A stretch of 64,000 nt of DNA from the NCBI GenBank assembly GCA_005502775.1, contig SCNI01000007.1, positions 1 through 64,000 of the forward strand, read 5' to 3'. The position numbers and the translations under genes are program-made. Below are positions 39,107 through 48,017 of the stretch, in pieces. This stretch comes from Microbacteriaceae bacterium 3FA27C10. Its GTDB lineage: Bacteria; Actinomycetota; Actinomycetes; Actinomycetales; Microbacteriaceae. Under the pieces are notes generated by a model. The model saw nothing but the letters and a program-made list of their open reading frames with translations, had not been told where the DNA came from and searched no databases. Within the stretch, counting starts at the first letter, position 1; each line of letters starts with the position of its first letter.

Positions 39107-39127
39107 AAGGGCATTATCTTGCCTTTA
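39106..39127 (-). promoter_or_regulatory. Proximal HipB operator-like inverted repeat
   Basis: On the minus strand: TAAAGG, ten bases, then CCCTTA, nearly perfect inverted half-sites. The block covers the putative -10 element (gATAAT) and reaches the start codon of hipB, so bound HipB would block transcription. A related site lies at 39146-39168. Confidence 0.6.
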
Positions 39128-39145
39128 GTGAAGCAATACCAGCCT

Positions 39146-39168
39146 TACGGGCACTATTTTTCCCTTTA
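39146..39168 (-). promoter_or_regulatory. Distal HipB operator-like inverted repeat
   Basis: A second copy of the operator (TAAAGG, eleven bases, CCCGTA on the minus strand), 40 bp upstream of the first and differing by one inserted base and a few substitutions. Two spaced operators are usual for HipB autoregulation. Confidence 0.55.
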
Positions 39169-39183
39169 TGACGTAGTAAAAGA

Positions 39184-42126
39184 TCAGCCGTTCGCCGCCG
39201 TGATCGCCGCGGCGACCGCATCCTTGAGGCGCTTGTCCGCCTCGCCGTAGGCCGTCCAGTCGCCGGCCGCCATGGCCGCGTCCCGATCGGTGAGTGCCTG
39301 CTGTGCCGCGGCGAGGGCGGCCGCCACCGCGGGGTTGCCGGACGTGGTCGTCCCGCCGCCGGTGGACCCCGTGCCTCCGGTTCCGCCGGTTCCTCCGGTT
39401 CCGCCGGTTCCTCCCGTATTCGGCGTCGTGGGAGTCACACTGCCGTCACCGGCCTGCGCTCCCGAATCACCCCCGAAGAGGGAGTCGAGCGCGCCGTTGA
39501 GCGTGCTCTCGAACGCGATCTTGTTGCCGAACGACACGAGCACCTTCTGCAGCAGCGGGAAGCTCGTCTCGCCGCGCGACTGCACGTAGACCGGTTGCAC
39601 GTAGAGCAGTCCCCCGCCCACCGGCAGAGTCAGCAGGTTTCCGCTGATCACCTGGCTCTCCCCCTGTCTCAGCAGGTTGAGGGCAGAGCTCACCCCCGGG
39701 TCTGAGGAGAAGCTGTTCTGAACCTGTCCGGGTCCGGGTATCGTGTCGTCCTTCGGCAGCGTGAGCAATCGGAGGGTGCCGTAGTCGTCCGACTTCGTGC
39801 CCGCGGTACTGCCGGCGTTCGCGTCCACCGCCAGATAGCCGGTCAGCACGCTGCGGGAGGCCTCTCCTTGCTGCGAGAGCGGGATGAACGTCGAGTACAG
39901 CGAATACGACGGCGAGGTCTGCGTGGGCATCTGCAGCGTGAGGTAGTAGGGCGGCTGCAACGTCGGGTTCGTCGAGGGCGAGGTCGGGTCGTTCGGCGTC
40001 GTCCACGCGTCTTCCTGCGAGTAGAAGGCGCCGGCATCCGTCACGTGGTACTGGCCGAGGATCGAGCGCTGCACCTTGAACAGATCGGCGGGATAGCGCA
40101 CGTGGCTCATCAGAGCACCGCTCATCTCGCTGATCGGCTTGACGGTGGAGGGGTAGATCTTCTGCCAGGTCTGCAGCATCGGGTCGTTCTCGTCCCAGGC
40201 GTAGAGCGTGACCTTGCCGTCGTAGGCGTCGACCGTCGCCTTCACCGAGTTGCGGATGTAGTTGATGTCGTCGACGGGGTAGGCCGGGGAGGGCGTGTAG
40301 GTGTCGGCGATGGTCTGGCTGAGCGACTGCACCTTCGAGTAGGGGTAGTTCGCCGAGGTGGTGTAGCCGTCGACGATCCAGACGATGTGTCCGTCGACCA
40401 CCGAGGCGTACGGCGCCGAGTCGATCGTGAGGTAGGGGGCCACCTTCGAGACGCGCTGTGCGGGGTCGCGGTCGTAGAGGATCTGCGAGTCGTTGTTGAC
40501 CGCATCCGACAGCACGATCTGCTCCGACTGGAACTTCAGCGCGTAGACCAGGCGCTTGAAGATGTTGTCGAGCTTCGGGCCGCCGTCGCCCTGGAACGTC
40601 GTGTAGGTCTGCGAGGCGCCGTCGGTGCCGGAAGGGTAGTCGAGCTCGACCTGCGAGCCGCCCTCGGGGCCGCCGACGATGGAGTAGGGCGGGGAGTTCT
40701 CGCCGAAGTACACGCGCGGCTCGAAGGTGCCGAGCTCGCCCACCGAGGGGATGCCCGACTCCATGAACACGGGCTGGCCGTCTGCCGAGCGCTGGTTGCC
40801 GTAGGCGGCGACCACGCCGTAGCCGTGGGTGTAGACGACCGTCTGGTTGTACCAGGTGGCCGAGGAGCCCAGGGCGTTGATGTTGATGTCGCGAACCGTC
40901 GTGACCGCATCCTGGACCTGGCCGTTGATCGTGTAGCGGTCGACGCTCAGGTGGTCGGGGAACTGGTAGTACTGCCGGAACTGCTGCAGCTGCTGGAACG
41001 ACTTGGTGACGAGCGCCGGGTCGAGGATGCGGATGTTCGCCGTGGTGGCGGCGTCGTTGCGCAACGCACCCGCCGCGGCCGTGGTGGTGGCGGCGTAGGA
41101 GGTCTCCTCCACGTTGGACACCCCGTAGGCGTTGCGCGTCTCGTCGATGTTGCGCTGGATGTACTCCTGCTCGAGCGTGCGCTCGCTCGGGTCGACCTGG
41201 AAGCGCTGCACCACCCAAGGGGCGAGGGAGCCCAGGATGAGCGCGCTCACGATGAGCAGCGCCGTTCCGATGATGGGCAGGCGCCAGCGCCCGATGACGG
41301 CGGCCACGAGGAAGAGCACGGCGACGATGGCGGCGATGCCGGCGAGGATCTGGAGCCCCGGGATGGTGGCGTTCACGGCGGCGTAGGACGCGCCCGTGAT
41401 GAGCCCCGAACTGTTGGAGAGCGTGGCGAACTGGTCGAGCCAGATGCTGACGGCCTGGAGCGCCAGGTAGACGGCCGCCGTGATGGCCATCTGGATGCGC
41501 GCCGTCTTCGAGATGCGCACCTCTCGCTGACTGAAGCGGATGGCGCCGTAGAGGTAGCTCGTGGCGATGCCGGCGAGTCCCGCCACGATCACCACGGCGG
41601 AGGCGAAGCCCACGACCCCGCGCCAGAACGGCAGGTCGTAGATGTAGAACGAGATGTCCATGCCGAACTGCGGATCGGTCTGGCCGAAGGCGGTGCGGTT
41701 GAGGTACTGCAGGGTGAGCTGCCAGCGGGAGGCGGTGGCCACGCCGGCGAAGAGGCCCAGGACCGCCGGAACGCCGAAGGTCGCCACCCGGCGCAGCGGC
41801 TCGACGACCTGCTGGTAGCGGTCGAGCTGGGAGTTGAGCTTGGCGTAGACCGGCCGCCAGCGGAACGCGATCTCGATCGACGCCCAGACCGGGATGGCCA
41901 TCGCCAGGAACCCCACGAAGAACATCACGGCGCCCGCGACCCACTGCGTGGTGAGCACGCTGAGGAAGCCGAGCTGGTCGTACCAGAGCACCTCGGTGTA
42001 GAGCGTGGAGAACACGAAGAAGAGGATGGCGAGCACCACGACGATCGCGATCGCGATCGCGAGGGTGACTCTCGAACGCCGGGCGGGCGTCTGCGCCGAC
42101 GGGGAAGCTGCTGCTGGGGAAGTCAC
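39184..42126 (-). CDS. UPF0182-family membrane protein
   Basis: A 980-aa protein with seven N-terminal transmembrane segments (within about residues 20-310, from 'VTLAIAIAIVVVLAILFFVF' to 'IIGTALLIVSALILGSLAPW') and a large extracytoplasmic domain ('YIQRNIDETRNAYGV', 'FVYALKFQ'-like blocks, 'SGALMSHVRYPADLFKVQRSILGQYHV'), followed by a Gly/Thr-rich tail and a coiled helix. UPF0182 proteins are conserved across actinobacteria next to a YlbL-type protease, as here; function unknown. Start ATG; upstream neighbour 138 bp away. The tail (about 905-935) is a Thr-Gly-Gly repeat. Confidence 0.93.
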   Translation of the reverse strand: MTSPAAASPSAQTPARRSRVTLAIAIAIVVVLAILFFVFSTLYTEVLWYDQLGFLSVLTTQWVAGAVMFFVGFLAMAIPVWASIEIAFRWRPVYAKLNSQLDRYQQVVEPLRRVATFGVPAVLGLFAGVATASRWQLTLQYLNRTAFGQTDPQFGMDISFYIYDLPFWRGVVGFASAVVIVAGLAGIATSYLYGAIRFSQREVRISKTARIQMAITAAVYLALQAVSIWLDQFATLSNSSGLITGASYAAVNATIPGLQILAGIAAIVAVLFLVAAVIGRWRLPIIGTALLIVSALILGSLAPWVVQRFQVDPSERTLEQEYIQRNIDETRNAYGVSNVEETSYAATTTAAAGALRNDAATTANIRILDPALVTKSFQQLQQFRQYYQFPDHLSVDRYTINGQVQDAVTTVRDININALGSSATWYNQTVVYTHGYGVVAAYGNQRSADGQPVFMESGIPSVGELGTFEPRVYFGENSPPYSIVGGPEGGSQVELDYPSGTDGASQTYTTFQGDGGPKLDNIFKRLVYALKFQSEQIVLSDAVNNDSQILYDRDPAQRVSKVAPYLTIDSAPYASVVDGHIVWIVDGYTTSANYPYSKVQSLSQTIADTYTPSPAYPVDDINYIRNSVKATVDAYDGKVTLYAWDENDPMLQTWQKIYPSTVKPISEMSGALMSHVRYPADLFKVQRSILGQYHVTDAGAFYSQEDAWTTPNDPTSPSTNPTLQPPYYLTLQMPTQTSPSYSLYSTFIPLSQQGEASRSVLTGYLAVDANAGSTAGTKSDDYGTLRLLTLPKDDTIPGPGQVQNSFSSDPGVSSALNLLRQGESQVISGNLLTLPVGGGLLYVQPVYVQSRGETSFPLLQKVLVSFGNKIAFESTLNGALDSLFGGDSGAQAGDGSVTPTTPNTGGTGGTGGTGGTGGTGSTGGGTTTSGNPAVAAALAAAQQALTDRDAAMAAGDWTAYGEADKRLKDAVAAAITAANG

Positions 42127-42263
42127 GGGGCCTCTGTGCTCGTTCCTGTGATGCGCTGGCGCTGCAGGGTGAGCGCTGTGCGTTGTCCGTCAATCCTAGA
42201 CATCAGAAGCTTAGGCAAGGCTGGCTGAGAGCATCCTGCCCTTCGTCAGGGAGTCGACCGGGC

Positions 42264-43382
42264 TCAGGGAGTCGACTGCACCGTGTCGCAGGTGGGCAGC
42301 GCCGAGGTGTCGCCGCCGGAGGAGATGGCCTTCAGGGCGTTCATCGAGTCGGTGAGGGTCGACACCGCGAACACGGTGATCCCCGAGGGCACGTTGCCCA
42401 CCACGTCGTCGCAGTTCGACGCCGGCGCGAGGAACCAGGTGGCCCCCGCATCCCGGGCTCCGTACATCTTCTGCCGGATGCCGCCGATGGCGCCCACGTC
42501 GCCGGCCGCGTCGATGGTGCCGGTGCCGGCCACGTTCTGGCCGCCGTTGAGCTCGCCCGGGGTCAGCTGGTCGATGATGCCGAGGGCGAACATCATGCCG
42601 GCGCTCGGGCCGCCCACGTTGTCGAGCTGGATGTCGACCTGGAAGGGGAAGGTGTACTTGTAGCTCGCGGCGATGCCGAGCGCGGGCGCATCCGTCGCCG
42701 CCGACACGGTCGGGGTGATCTGCACCGTGGCCTGCGTGCCGTCGGAGTGCTGCACGAGGATGCTCGCCGGCGCGGTCGTGCCGTTCGCGGCGAGGGCCGA
42801 GCGCAGGGCGGCGACATCCGGAACCGCGGTGCCGTTCACCTCGACGATGACGTCGCCGGTGTCGAGCACGCCATTCGAGGCTCCGCTCGGGTCGACGGCC
42901 GCGACCGCCACCTGCGTCGTGTACGCGATGCCGAGCTGGGTGAGCGCCGCCGCGATGGCCTCCTGCTGACTGTCGACCATCATCGCGGCGTTCTGCTGGT
43001 TGCGCTCGTCGGTCGTGACGTTCGGCGGGTAGATGCTGTCGATCGGCACCACGGCCTTGCTCGAGTCGAACCAGGAGGAGAAGAGCTCGGCCCAGGACGG
43101 GCGCTGCTCGCGCGTTCCGAGCACCGAGACGGTGAGCATGTCGAGGCTGCCCGAGGTGGGGTAGGTCTCGGTGCCGCTGATGGTGATGAGCGGCACCTCC
43201 TTGCCGCCCTGGTCCTGCGAACCGAGGGTGTTGTAGACCGGTCCGGGCTGCTCGATGACATAGGGGGCGGGCACGAAGCTCATCACGAGGGCGAGCACCA
43301 GGCCGATGAGGAGCACGGTCCACCCGGCGCGGCTGCGGCGCGAGGCACGCGGCTGCGGCCCGCCGGTGTCGAACAGACTCAC
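42264..43382 (-). CDS. PDZ-domain Lon-like serine protease (YlbL/Rv3194c type)
   Basis: A 372-aa membrane-anchored protease: one N-terminal transmembrane helix ('GWTVLLIGLVLALVMSFV', about 20-38), a PDZ domain (about 130-215; 'SNGVLDTGDVIVEVNGTAVPDV') and an S16 Lon-type catalytic domain with Ser in 'VGGPSAGMMFALGIID' and Lys in 'IGGIRQKMYGA'. The active site faces outside. GTG start at 43382 with GAGAGGA. It is located beside UPF0182 as in other actinobacteria, suggesting processing or quality control of envelope proteins. Confidence 0.93.
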   Translation of the reverse strand: MSLFDTGGPQPRASRRSRAGWTVLLIGLVLALVMSFVPAPYVIEQPGPVYNTLGSQDQGGKEVPLITISGTETYPTSGSLDMLTVSVLGTREQRPSWAELFSSWFDSSKAVVPIDSIYPPNVTTDERNQQNAAMMVDSQQEAIAAALTQLGIAYTTQVAVAAVDPSGASNGVLDTGDVIVEVNGTAVPDVAALRSALAANGTTAPASILVQHSDGTQATVQITPTVSAATDAPALGIAASYKYTFPFQVDIQLDNVGGPSAGMMFALGIIDQLTPGELNGGQNVAGTGTIDAAGDVGAIGGIRQKMYGARDAGATWFLAPASNCDDVVGNVPSGITVFAVSTLTDSMNALKAISSGGDTSALPTCDTVQSTP

Positions 43383-43629
43383 AAAATCCTCTCGGGGCGC
43401 TCCGGGACCGCCCGGCGGGCGATCTCGACGCTGCCGGCGGTCGCACCCGGCGGGGTGTTCGCCACGGGCGCACGGCTCGGCGGTCAAGCTTATGCGAAAA
43501 CCCAGCCTGGGCGGCGGGCCACGAGTTAGCGTAGAAGCACTATCTGACAGCCCGCACAAAGGTTCTGATGAACGCGGAACCGCCGCGAATCCGGCACGGG
43601 CGGGCCTGTCGGCCGAGGAAGGACACATC

Positions 43630-44970
43630 GTGAGCGACGAGCCCCGCGACGAACCCGAGGACGAGTTCCGCGACATGCTGCGCGCGTTCCTCTCGGGCAA
43701 TTCCGACATCGACCCCTCGAAGCTGGCGAGCGCCGCCGGGCTGCCGAGCGACCCCGCCGCGGTCTCGCAGCTCATGGCGCAGCTGCAGAACGCCATGCAG
43801 TCCTCGAGCGACGGCGTGAACTGGGATGCCGCCCGCACCCAGGCGGAGGAGATCGCCGGCAAGGCGAGCCTCTCCATCACCGACCAGAGCCGGGGCCAGC
43901 TCGACCAGGCGCTGCACGTGGCCTCGCTCTGGCTCGACGAGGTCACCGCGCTCTCCGACTCGGCGGTCGCCCCGCGGTTGATGACCCGCAAGGAGTGGGC
44001 CACCGCGACCGTGCCGGTGTGGACGCAGCTGGCCGAGCCGGTGGCCGTGAGCATCTCCGATGCGCTCACCGAGGTTCTGCGCGACCAGGCGCCCGAGGAG
44101 ATGGCGAGCATGATCGCCGGCGCGAGCCAGATGATGCGCAACCTCGGCGGCACGCTCTTCGCGATGCAGCTCGGGCAGATCGTCGGCCAGCTCTCGCAGG
44201 AGGTGGTCTCGGGCGGAGACGTCGGCATCCCGCTGCTCGAGGAGGGTCAGGCGGTGCTCGTGCCGCAGAACGTGGCCGAGTTCGGCGACGGCCTCGACAT
44301 CCCGATCGAGGAGGTGCAGCTCTACCTCGCGATCCGGGAGCTCGCGCACGCGCGGCTGTTCCGGCACGCGCGCTGGCTGCGGCTGCACGTCATCTCGTCG
44401 ATCACCGAGTTCGCCAAGGGCATCGCCATCGACACCAGCCGGCTCGAGGAGCTCGCCGGCAGCTTCGACCCCTCGAACCCGGAGGAGCTGCAGAGCGCCA
44501 TGGCGAGCGGAGCGCTCATCCCGCCGAAGACCGAGCAGCAGGAGCACGCGCTCGCGCGCCTCGAGACGACGCTCGCCCTCATCGAGGGCTGGGTCGACGT
44601 GGTGACGGCGCAGGCCTCGTCGCGGCTGCCGCGCTGGAACGCGATCGCCGAGACGGTGCGCCGCCGCCGGGCGACAGGCGGCCCGGCCGAGTCGGCGTTC
44701 GGGGCCCTGATCGGGCTCGAGCTCCGGCCGCGCCGGCTTCGCGACGCCGCGGCGATGTGGCAGGCGGTGACGGATGCGGTGGGCCAGGAGCAGCGCGACG
44801 CCCTGTGGTCGCACCCCGACCTCGTGCCCACCTCGGACGACCTCGACGACCCGGCCGCCCTCGTGGCGCGGCTGCTCGCGGGGGCACCGGAGCCCGACGA
44901 GATGGATCAGGCGCTCGAAGACCTGTTGCGCTCGGAGGAGTCGAAGGGCGACGACCAGCCGCCGGTGTGA
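43630..44970 (+). CDS. Zinc-dependent metalloprotease-like protein (DUF2342, Rv3195 type)
   Basis: A 446-aa protein of the DUF2342/coenzyme-F420-associated zincin-like family: 'DWDAARTQAEEIA'-like start, 'MTRKEWATATVPVWTQLAEPVA', 'NLGGTLFAMQLGQIVGQLSQEVVSGGDVGIPL', the zincin-type helix 'AIRELAHARLFRHARWLR', and 'EGWVDVVTAQAS'. The usual HExxH glutamate-histidine pair is not in canonical form, so proteolysis is uncertain. GTG start at 43630 with GAGGAAGGA. It is divergent from the YlbL-type protease gene. The region 43383-43629 holds the two promoters and no gene. Confidence 0.9.
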   Translation: MSDEPRDEPEDEFRDMLRAFLSGNSDIDPSKLASAAGLPSDPAAVSQLMAQLQNAMQSSSDGVNWDAARTQAEEIAGKASLSITDQSRGQLDQALHVASLWLDEVTALSDSAVAPRLMTRKEWATATVPVWTQLAEPVAVSISDALTEVLRDQAPEEMASMIAGASQMMRNLGGTLFAMQLGQIVGQLSQEVVSGGDVGIPLLEEGQAVLVPQNVAEFGDGLDIPIEEVQLYLAIRELAHARLFRHARWLRLHVISSITEFAKGIAIDTSRLEELAGSFDPSNPEELQSAMASGALIPPKTEQQEHALARLETTLALIEGWVDVVTAQASSRLPRWNAIAETVRRRRATGGPAESAFGALIGLELRPRRLRDAAAMWQAVTDAVGQEQRDALWSHPDLVPTSDDLDDPAALVARLLAGAPEPDEMDQALEDLLRSEESKGDDQPPV

Positions 44971-45010
44971 GGCGGGCGGGTTCTGCCGGGGTGGTGCAGT
45001 CGCGGTTCGC

Positions 45011-45040
45011 TGTGAGCTGTGAGCTGTGAGCTGTGAGCTG
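45011..45040. repeat. 7-bp tandem repeat (tgtgagc), four copies
   Basis: Four perfect copies of tgtgagc followed by tg, in the space between the DUF2342 gene and the cyclodehydratase-like gene. No function is evident. Confidence 0.92.
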
Positions 45041-45133
45041 AACTTCTCCTGCCCGCCCTGGGGGTGAGGGCCACTTCGACCCCGACCTGTGGACAACCCG
45101 TTTCCCGTGTCCCCCGTGGTGCAGGATTCCTGC

Positions 45134-46273
45134 ATGGTTCTCCGACTCGACCCCGATCATCCGATGGTGTGGCGCACGCCCGACTCCGTGCAGTTCGGGA
45201 TCGAGGCGCCGAGCGTGGTGCTCGACGGCGTCGCCGCGCCCGTCGAGCGGTTCCTGGGCGCGCTCGCGCTCGGAGTGGCGGCGCCAGCGCTCAGTGCGGT
45301 GGCGGCCGAGAGCGGCCTCGCCGAGGCAGAGCTCGACCGCCTGCTGATCGAGCTCGCGCCGGTGCTCGACGAGGGGCCGGCTCCGCCGTCGCTGGCGGGC
45401 CGGCGAGTGGCGGTCGATGGGCGCGGAGCGGCGGCGGAGGCGATCGCCCGGCTCGTGCGCGGGCTGGGGGCAACGCTCGCGGAGGCGCCGGAGATCACTG
45501 GGGCGACCGGCGCCGGGCGCGCCGCGGGCCCGGCGCGACCGGCGAGCTCGGCCAGATTGGCGGGCTCGGCGGGTTCAGTGGGCTCGGCGTCCTCCGCGGG
45601 CTCGGCGGGCTCGGCGACGAATGCCGCGGCGGCAGCGACGGCCGATGCGGGATCACGATCCCAGGTGGACGTCGCCGTGGTGATCAGCCACTATGCAACA
45701 TCGCCGCGACGGGCGGCGGCGTGGTTGCGTGACGACGTTCCGCATCTGCTGGTGGAGTTCGGTGACCGGTCGATCCGGGTCGGGCCACTGGTGTCACCAG
45801 GCCGCGGTCCCTGCGCCGAGTGCCTCGAGCTCGCGCGCGCCGAGGCCGACCCCGCCTGGCCGGCCATCGCCGCTCAGGCGATCTTCCGCCAAGCGCCGTC
45901 GGCCGACGCGCTCGGCGTGGCCGCGGCGACCGCCGTCGTCGGCCGGATTCTGGTGGAGCACCGCGAGGGTGCCGGCTGGGCGGAGACGGCGGTGCGCCTG
46001 CCGCGACGAGGCTTCGGCAGCACGGGTGCGGCCGACAGCGCGGACAGCGCCGGCGCAGCCGGCAGCGCGGACAGCCCGGGCGCGGCCGGCAGGGCGGACG
46101 ACGCCGGCAGCGCCGGCACGGGGCCCGGTGCGGCTCTCAGCGTCGAGCGGCACCGGGCGCATCCGCGCTGCGGATGCCGGTCTCCGGCAGGAAACGAGAG
46201 GGAGCACGTTCTCCGCTGCGGCGTGATCCGATCGCCGCCCACGAGAGCGCGAGCCGCTCCCGGGCTCGCGTGA
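45134..46273 (+). CDS. TOMM cyclodehydratase/ThiF-like protein
   Basis: A 379-aa protein resembling the ocin_ThiF-like (leader-binding, E1-like) component of azole-forming cyclodehydratases: an N-terminal winged-helix-like leader-peptide region (about 1-85), a Rossmann-type start 'LAGRRVAVDGRGAAAEAIARLVRGLG', 'PHLLVEFGDRSIRVGPLVSPGRGPCAECLELARAEADPAWP' and a final 'HRAHPRCGC' with zinc-type cysteines. Two Ala/Ser/Gly-rich insertions (about 135-180 and 297-330) interrupt the domain. No YcaO, dehydrogenase or precursor peptide is nearby, so a different role is likely. The last 137 bp overlap the convergent UvrD2 gene. Confidence 0.75.
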   Translation: MVLRLDPDHPMVWRTPDSVQFGIEAPSVVLDGVAAPVERFLGALALGVAAPALSAVAAESGLAEAELDRLLIELAPVLDEGPAPPSLAGRRVAVDGRGAAAEAIARLVRGLGATLAEAPEITGATGAGRAAGPARPASSARLAGSAGSVGSASSAGSAGSATNAAAAATADAGSRSQVDVAVVISHYATSPRRAAAWLRDDVPHLLVEFGDRSIRVGPLVSPGRGPCAECLELARAEADPAWPAIAAQAIFRQAPSADALGVAAATAVVGRILVEHREGAGWAETAVRLPRRGFGSTGAADSADSAGAAGSADSPGAAGRADDAGSAGTGPGAALSVERHRAHPRCGCRSPAGNEREHVLRCGVIRSPPTRARAAPGLA

Positions 46274-48017
46274 TGCCCACGTAGAGCAGGCGGCGCTCCT
46301 CGTCGATGCCCTCGAAACCGGTGGCGTAGCTGATCGGCAGCAGGCCCTCGGCCACGCCCACGATGAACACCGCGGGCCACTCCAGCCCCTTGGCCGAGTG
46401 CAGGGTGGCGAGCGTCACCGCACGCACGGTGGGCTCGTGCTGCGACGACTGCCGCTCCATCAGCTCGTCGGTGAACTGACGGAAGGTGGTGCCGGGCGGC
46501 ATCGACTCGGCGAGGCCCATCAGCGCGTTCAGGGCCTCCCAGCGGTCACGCAGGGCGCCGACGGCCTCGGGAGCCTCCTGCGCCCAGCCACGGGAGCGGA
46601 GCACGTCGCTCACCGACTTGAAGAGCGGCTCCTCGCCGATCGACACCGAGGCCGCGCGCAGTTCCATCACGGCGCGCTTCACGTCGGGCTGGTCGAAGAA
46701 GCGCGTGGCTCCGCGGAGCTGGTAGGCGACCCCGGCCGCGGCGAGCGCCTGCTCCAGCACGGCCGACTGGGCGTTCACGCGGTAGAGCACGGCGATGTCC
46801 TGCGGCGGGGTTCCGGCGCCCACGAGCGCGGCGATCTCACGGGCCACGCCTTCGGCTTCGGCGAGGTCGTGGCTGTAGGCGGTGACTCGCGGCTCGGCGG
46901 CGAGTTGCACTGCGGCGGTGCCCGGAGAGGTCTCGGCGGCGAGCGTCTGCGCCGGCGGCGATCCGGGTGCCTCCGCGGCACTCGCCGCTGAGGCACCCGC
47001 AGGTGAGGCGCCCGGCTCCGGGCCGACGGATTCAGGCCCGGGCGCCGCCCCGGACTCCGACCCCGGCTCGGGCGGCAGGGCGGCGTGCAGCGTGAGCGCA
47101 CCGGGACGGCCGCGCATGAGGCGATTCGCGACGGTGATGATCTCGGGGGTGGAGCGGTAGTTCTGCTCGAGCGTCACCACCGTGGCGTTCGGGTGGCGAC
47201 GGCCGAAGTCGAGCAGGAACTCGGCGCTCGCGCCGGCGAAGGAGTAGATGGTCTGGCTGGCGTCGCCGACCACGCAGAGGTCGCGCCGGTCGCCGAGCCA
47301 CTGCTGCAGCAGGTGGTGCTGCAGCGGCGAGACGTCCTGGTACTCGTCCACCACGAAGAAGCGGTACTGCTCGCGCACCTGGATCGCCACCGAGCGCTCG
47401 AGCTCGATCATGCCGGCGGTCACGAGCAGCACGTCTTCGAAGTCGAGCTGTCGCCGCTCGTCCTTGAGCTGCTCGTAACGCTCGTGCAGGGCGATCATCT
47501 GCTCCACCGACACGCTCGCCGGCATGGTGCGCACGGTGCGCGCCTTCAGTTCGTAGTCGGCCACGCTCAGGTTCGACACCTTGCGCCACTCGATCTCGGC
47601 GGCGATGTCGCGCAGGGTCGCGGTGTCGACGCGCAGCCGGAGCAGCTCGGCGGCCTGGGCGATGGCCCTGGCCTTGTTGTCGATGATGCGCGGGGCCTCT
47701 CCCCCGATCACCTGGGGCCAGAAGTAGTTGAGCTGGGCGAGTGCCGCGGAGTGGAAGGTGCGCGCCGCCACCGAGCCGGCGCCGAGCGGGCGCAGCCGGG
47801 TGCGCAGCTCGGCGGCCGCCCGCGCGGTGAAGGTGAGGGCCATCACCCGGTTGGGCGAGTACACGCCCGTCGCCACCCCGTAGGCGATGCGATGCGTGAT
47901 GGCCCGGGTCTTGCCCGTGCCGGCGCCGGCGAGGATGCAGACGGGTCCGAGCAGGGAGCGCGCCGCCACCCGCTGCTGCGGATCGAGGGCGTCGAGCAGG
48001 GCGTCGGAATCGGTCAC
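46137..48017 (-). CDS. UvrD2-like superfamily 1 DNA helicase
   Basis: A 626-aa 3'-5' helicase: Walker A 'LAGAGTGKTRAI', 'ALTFTARAA' (Ia), 'VVDEYQDVSPLQ' (II), 'GDASQTIYSFAGA' (III), 'LEQNYRSTPEI' (IV), 'LATLHSAKGLEWPAVF' (V) and 'RRLLYVGITRARERLALSW' (VI). The 626-aa length with no HRDC or Cys-rich tail distinguishes it from longer mycobacterial UvrD2. A Pro/Ala/Glu-rich insertion (about 320-370) lies between motif IV and domain 2B. GTG start at 48017, GTGA overlap with the NudC stop. Likely DNA repair; the position beside nudC and adnAB is conserved. Confidence 0.9.
   Translation of the reverse strand: MTDSDALLDALDPQQRVAARSLLGPVCILAGAGTGKTRAITHRIAYGVATGVYSPNRVMALTFTARAAAELRTRLRPLGAGSVAARTFHSAALAQLNYFWPQVIGGEAPRIIDNKARAIAQAAELLRLRVDTATLRDIAAEIEWRKVSNLSVADYELKARTVRTMPASVSVEQMIALHERYEQLKDERRQLDFEDVLLVTAGMIELERSVAIQVREQYRFFVVDEYQDVSPLQHHLLQQWLGDRRDLCVVGDASQTIYSFAGASAEFLLDFGRRHPNATVVTLEQNYRSTPEIITVANRLMRGRPGALTLHAALPPEPGSESGAAPGPESVGPEPGASPAGASAASAAEAPGSPPAQTLAAETSPGTAAVQLAAEPRVTAYSHDLAEAEGVAREIAALVGAGTPPQDIAVLYRVNAQSAVLEQALAAAGVAYQLRGATRFFDQPDVKRAVMELRAASVSIGEEPLFKSVSDVLRSRGWAQEAPEAVGALRDRWEALNALMGLAESMPPGTTFRQFTDELMERQSSQHEPTVRAVTLATLHSAKGLEWPAVFIVGVAEGLLPISYATGFEGIDEERRLLYVGITRARERLALSWAAIGSRRSGERAPSRFLPETGIRSADAPGAARR

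Noticed and set aside
39868-42228. Very long open frame (786 aa) on the plus strand opposite UPF0182
   Set aside because: It is an antisense shadow caused by GC-rich codons. Its translation is Arg/Val/Asp-rich without domains, while the minus strand codes for an unmistakable UPF0182 membrane protein.
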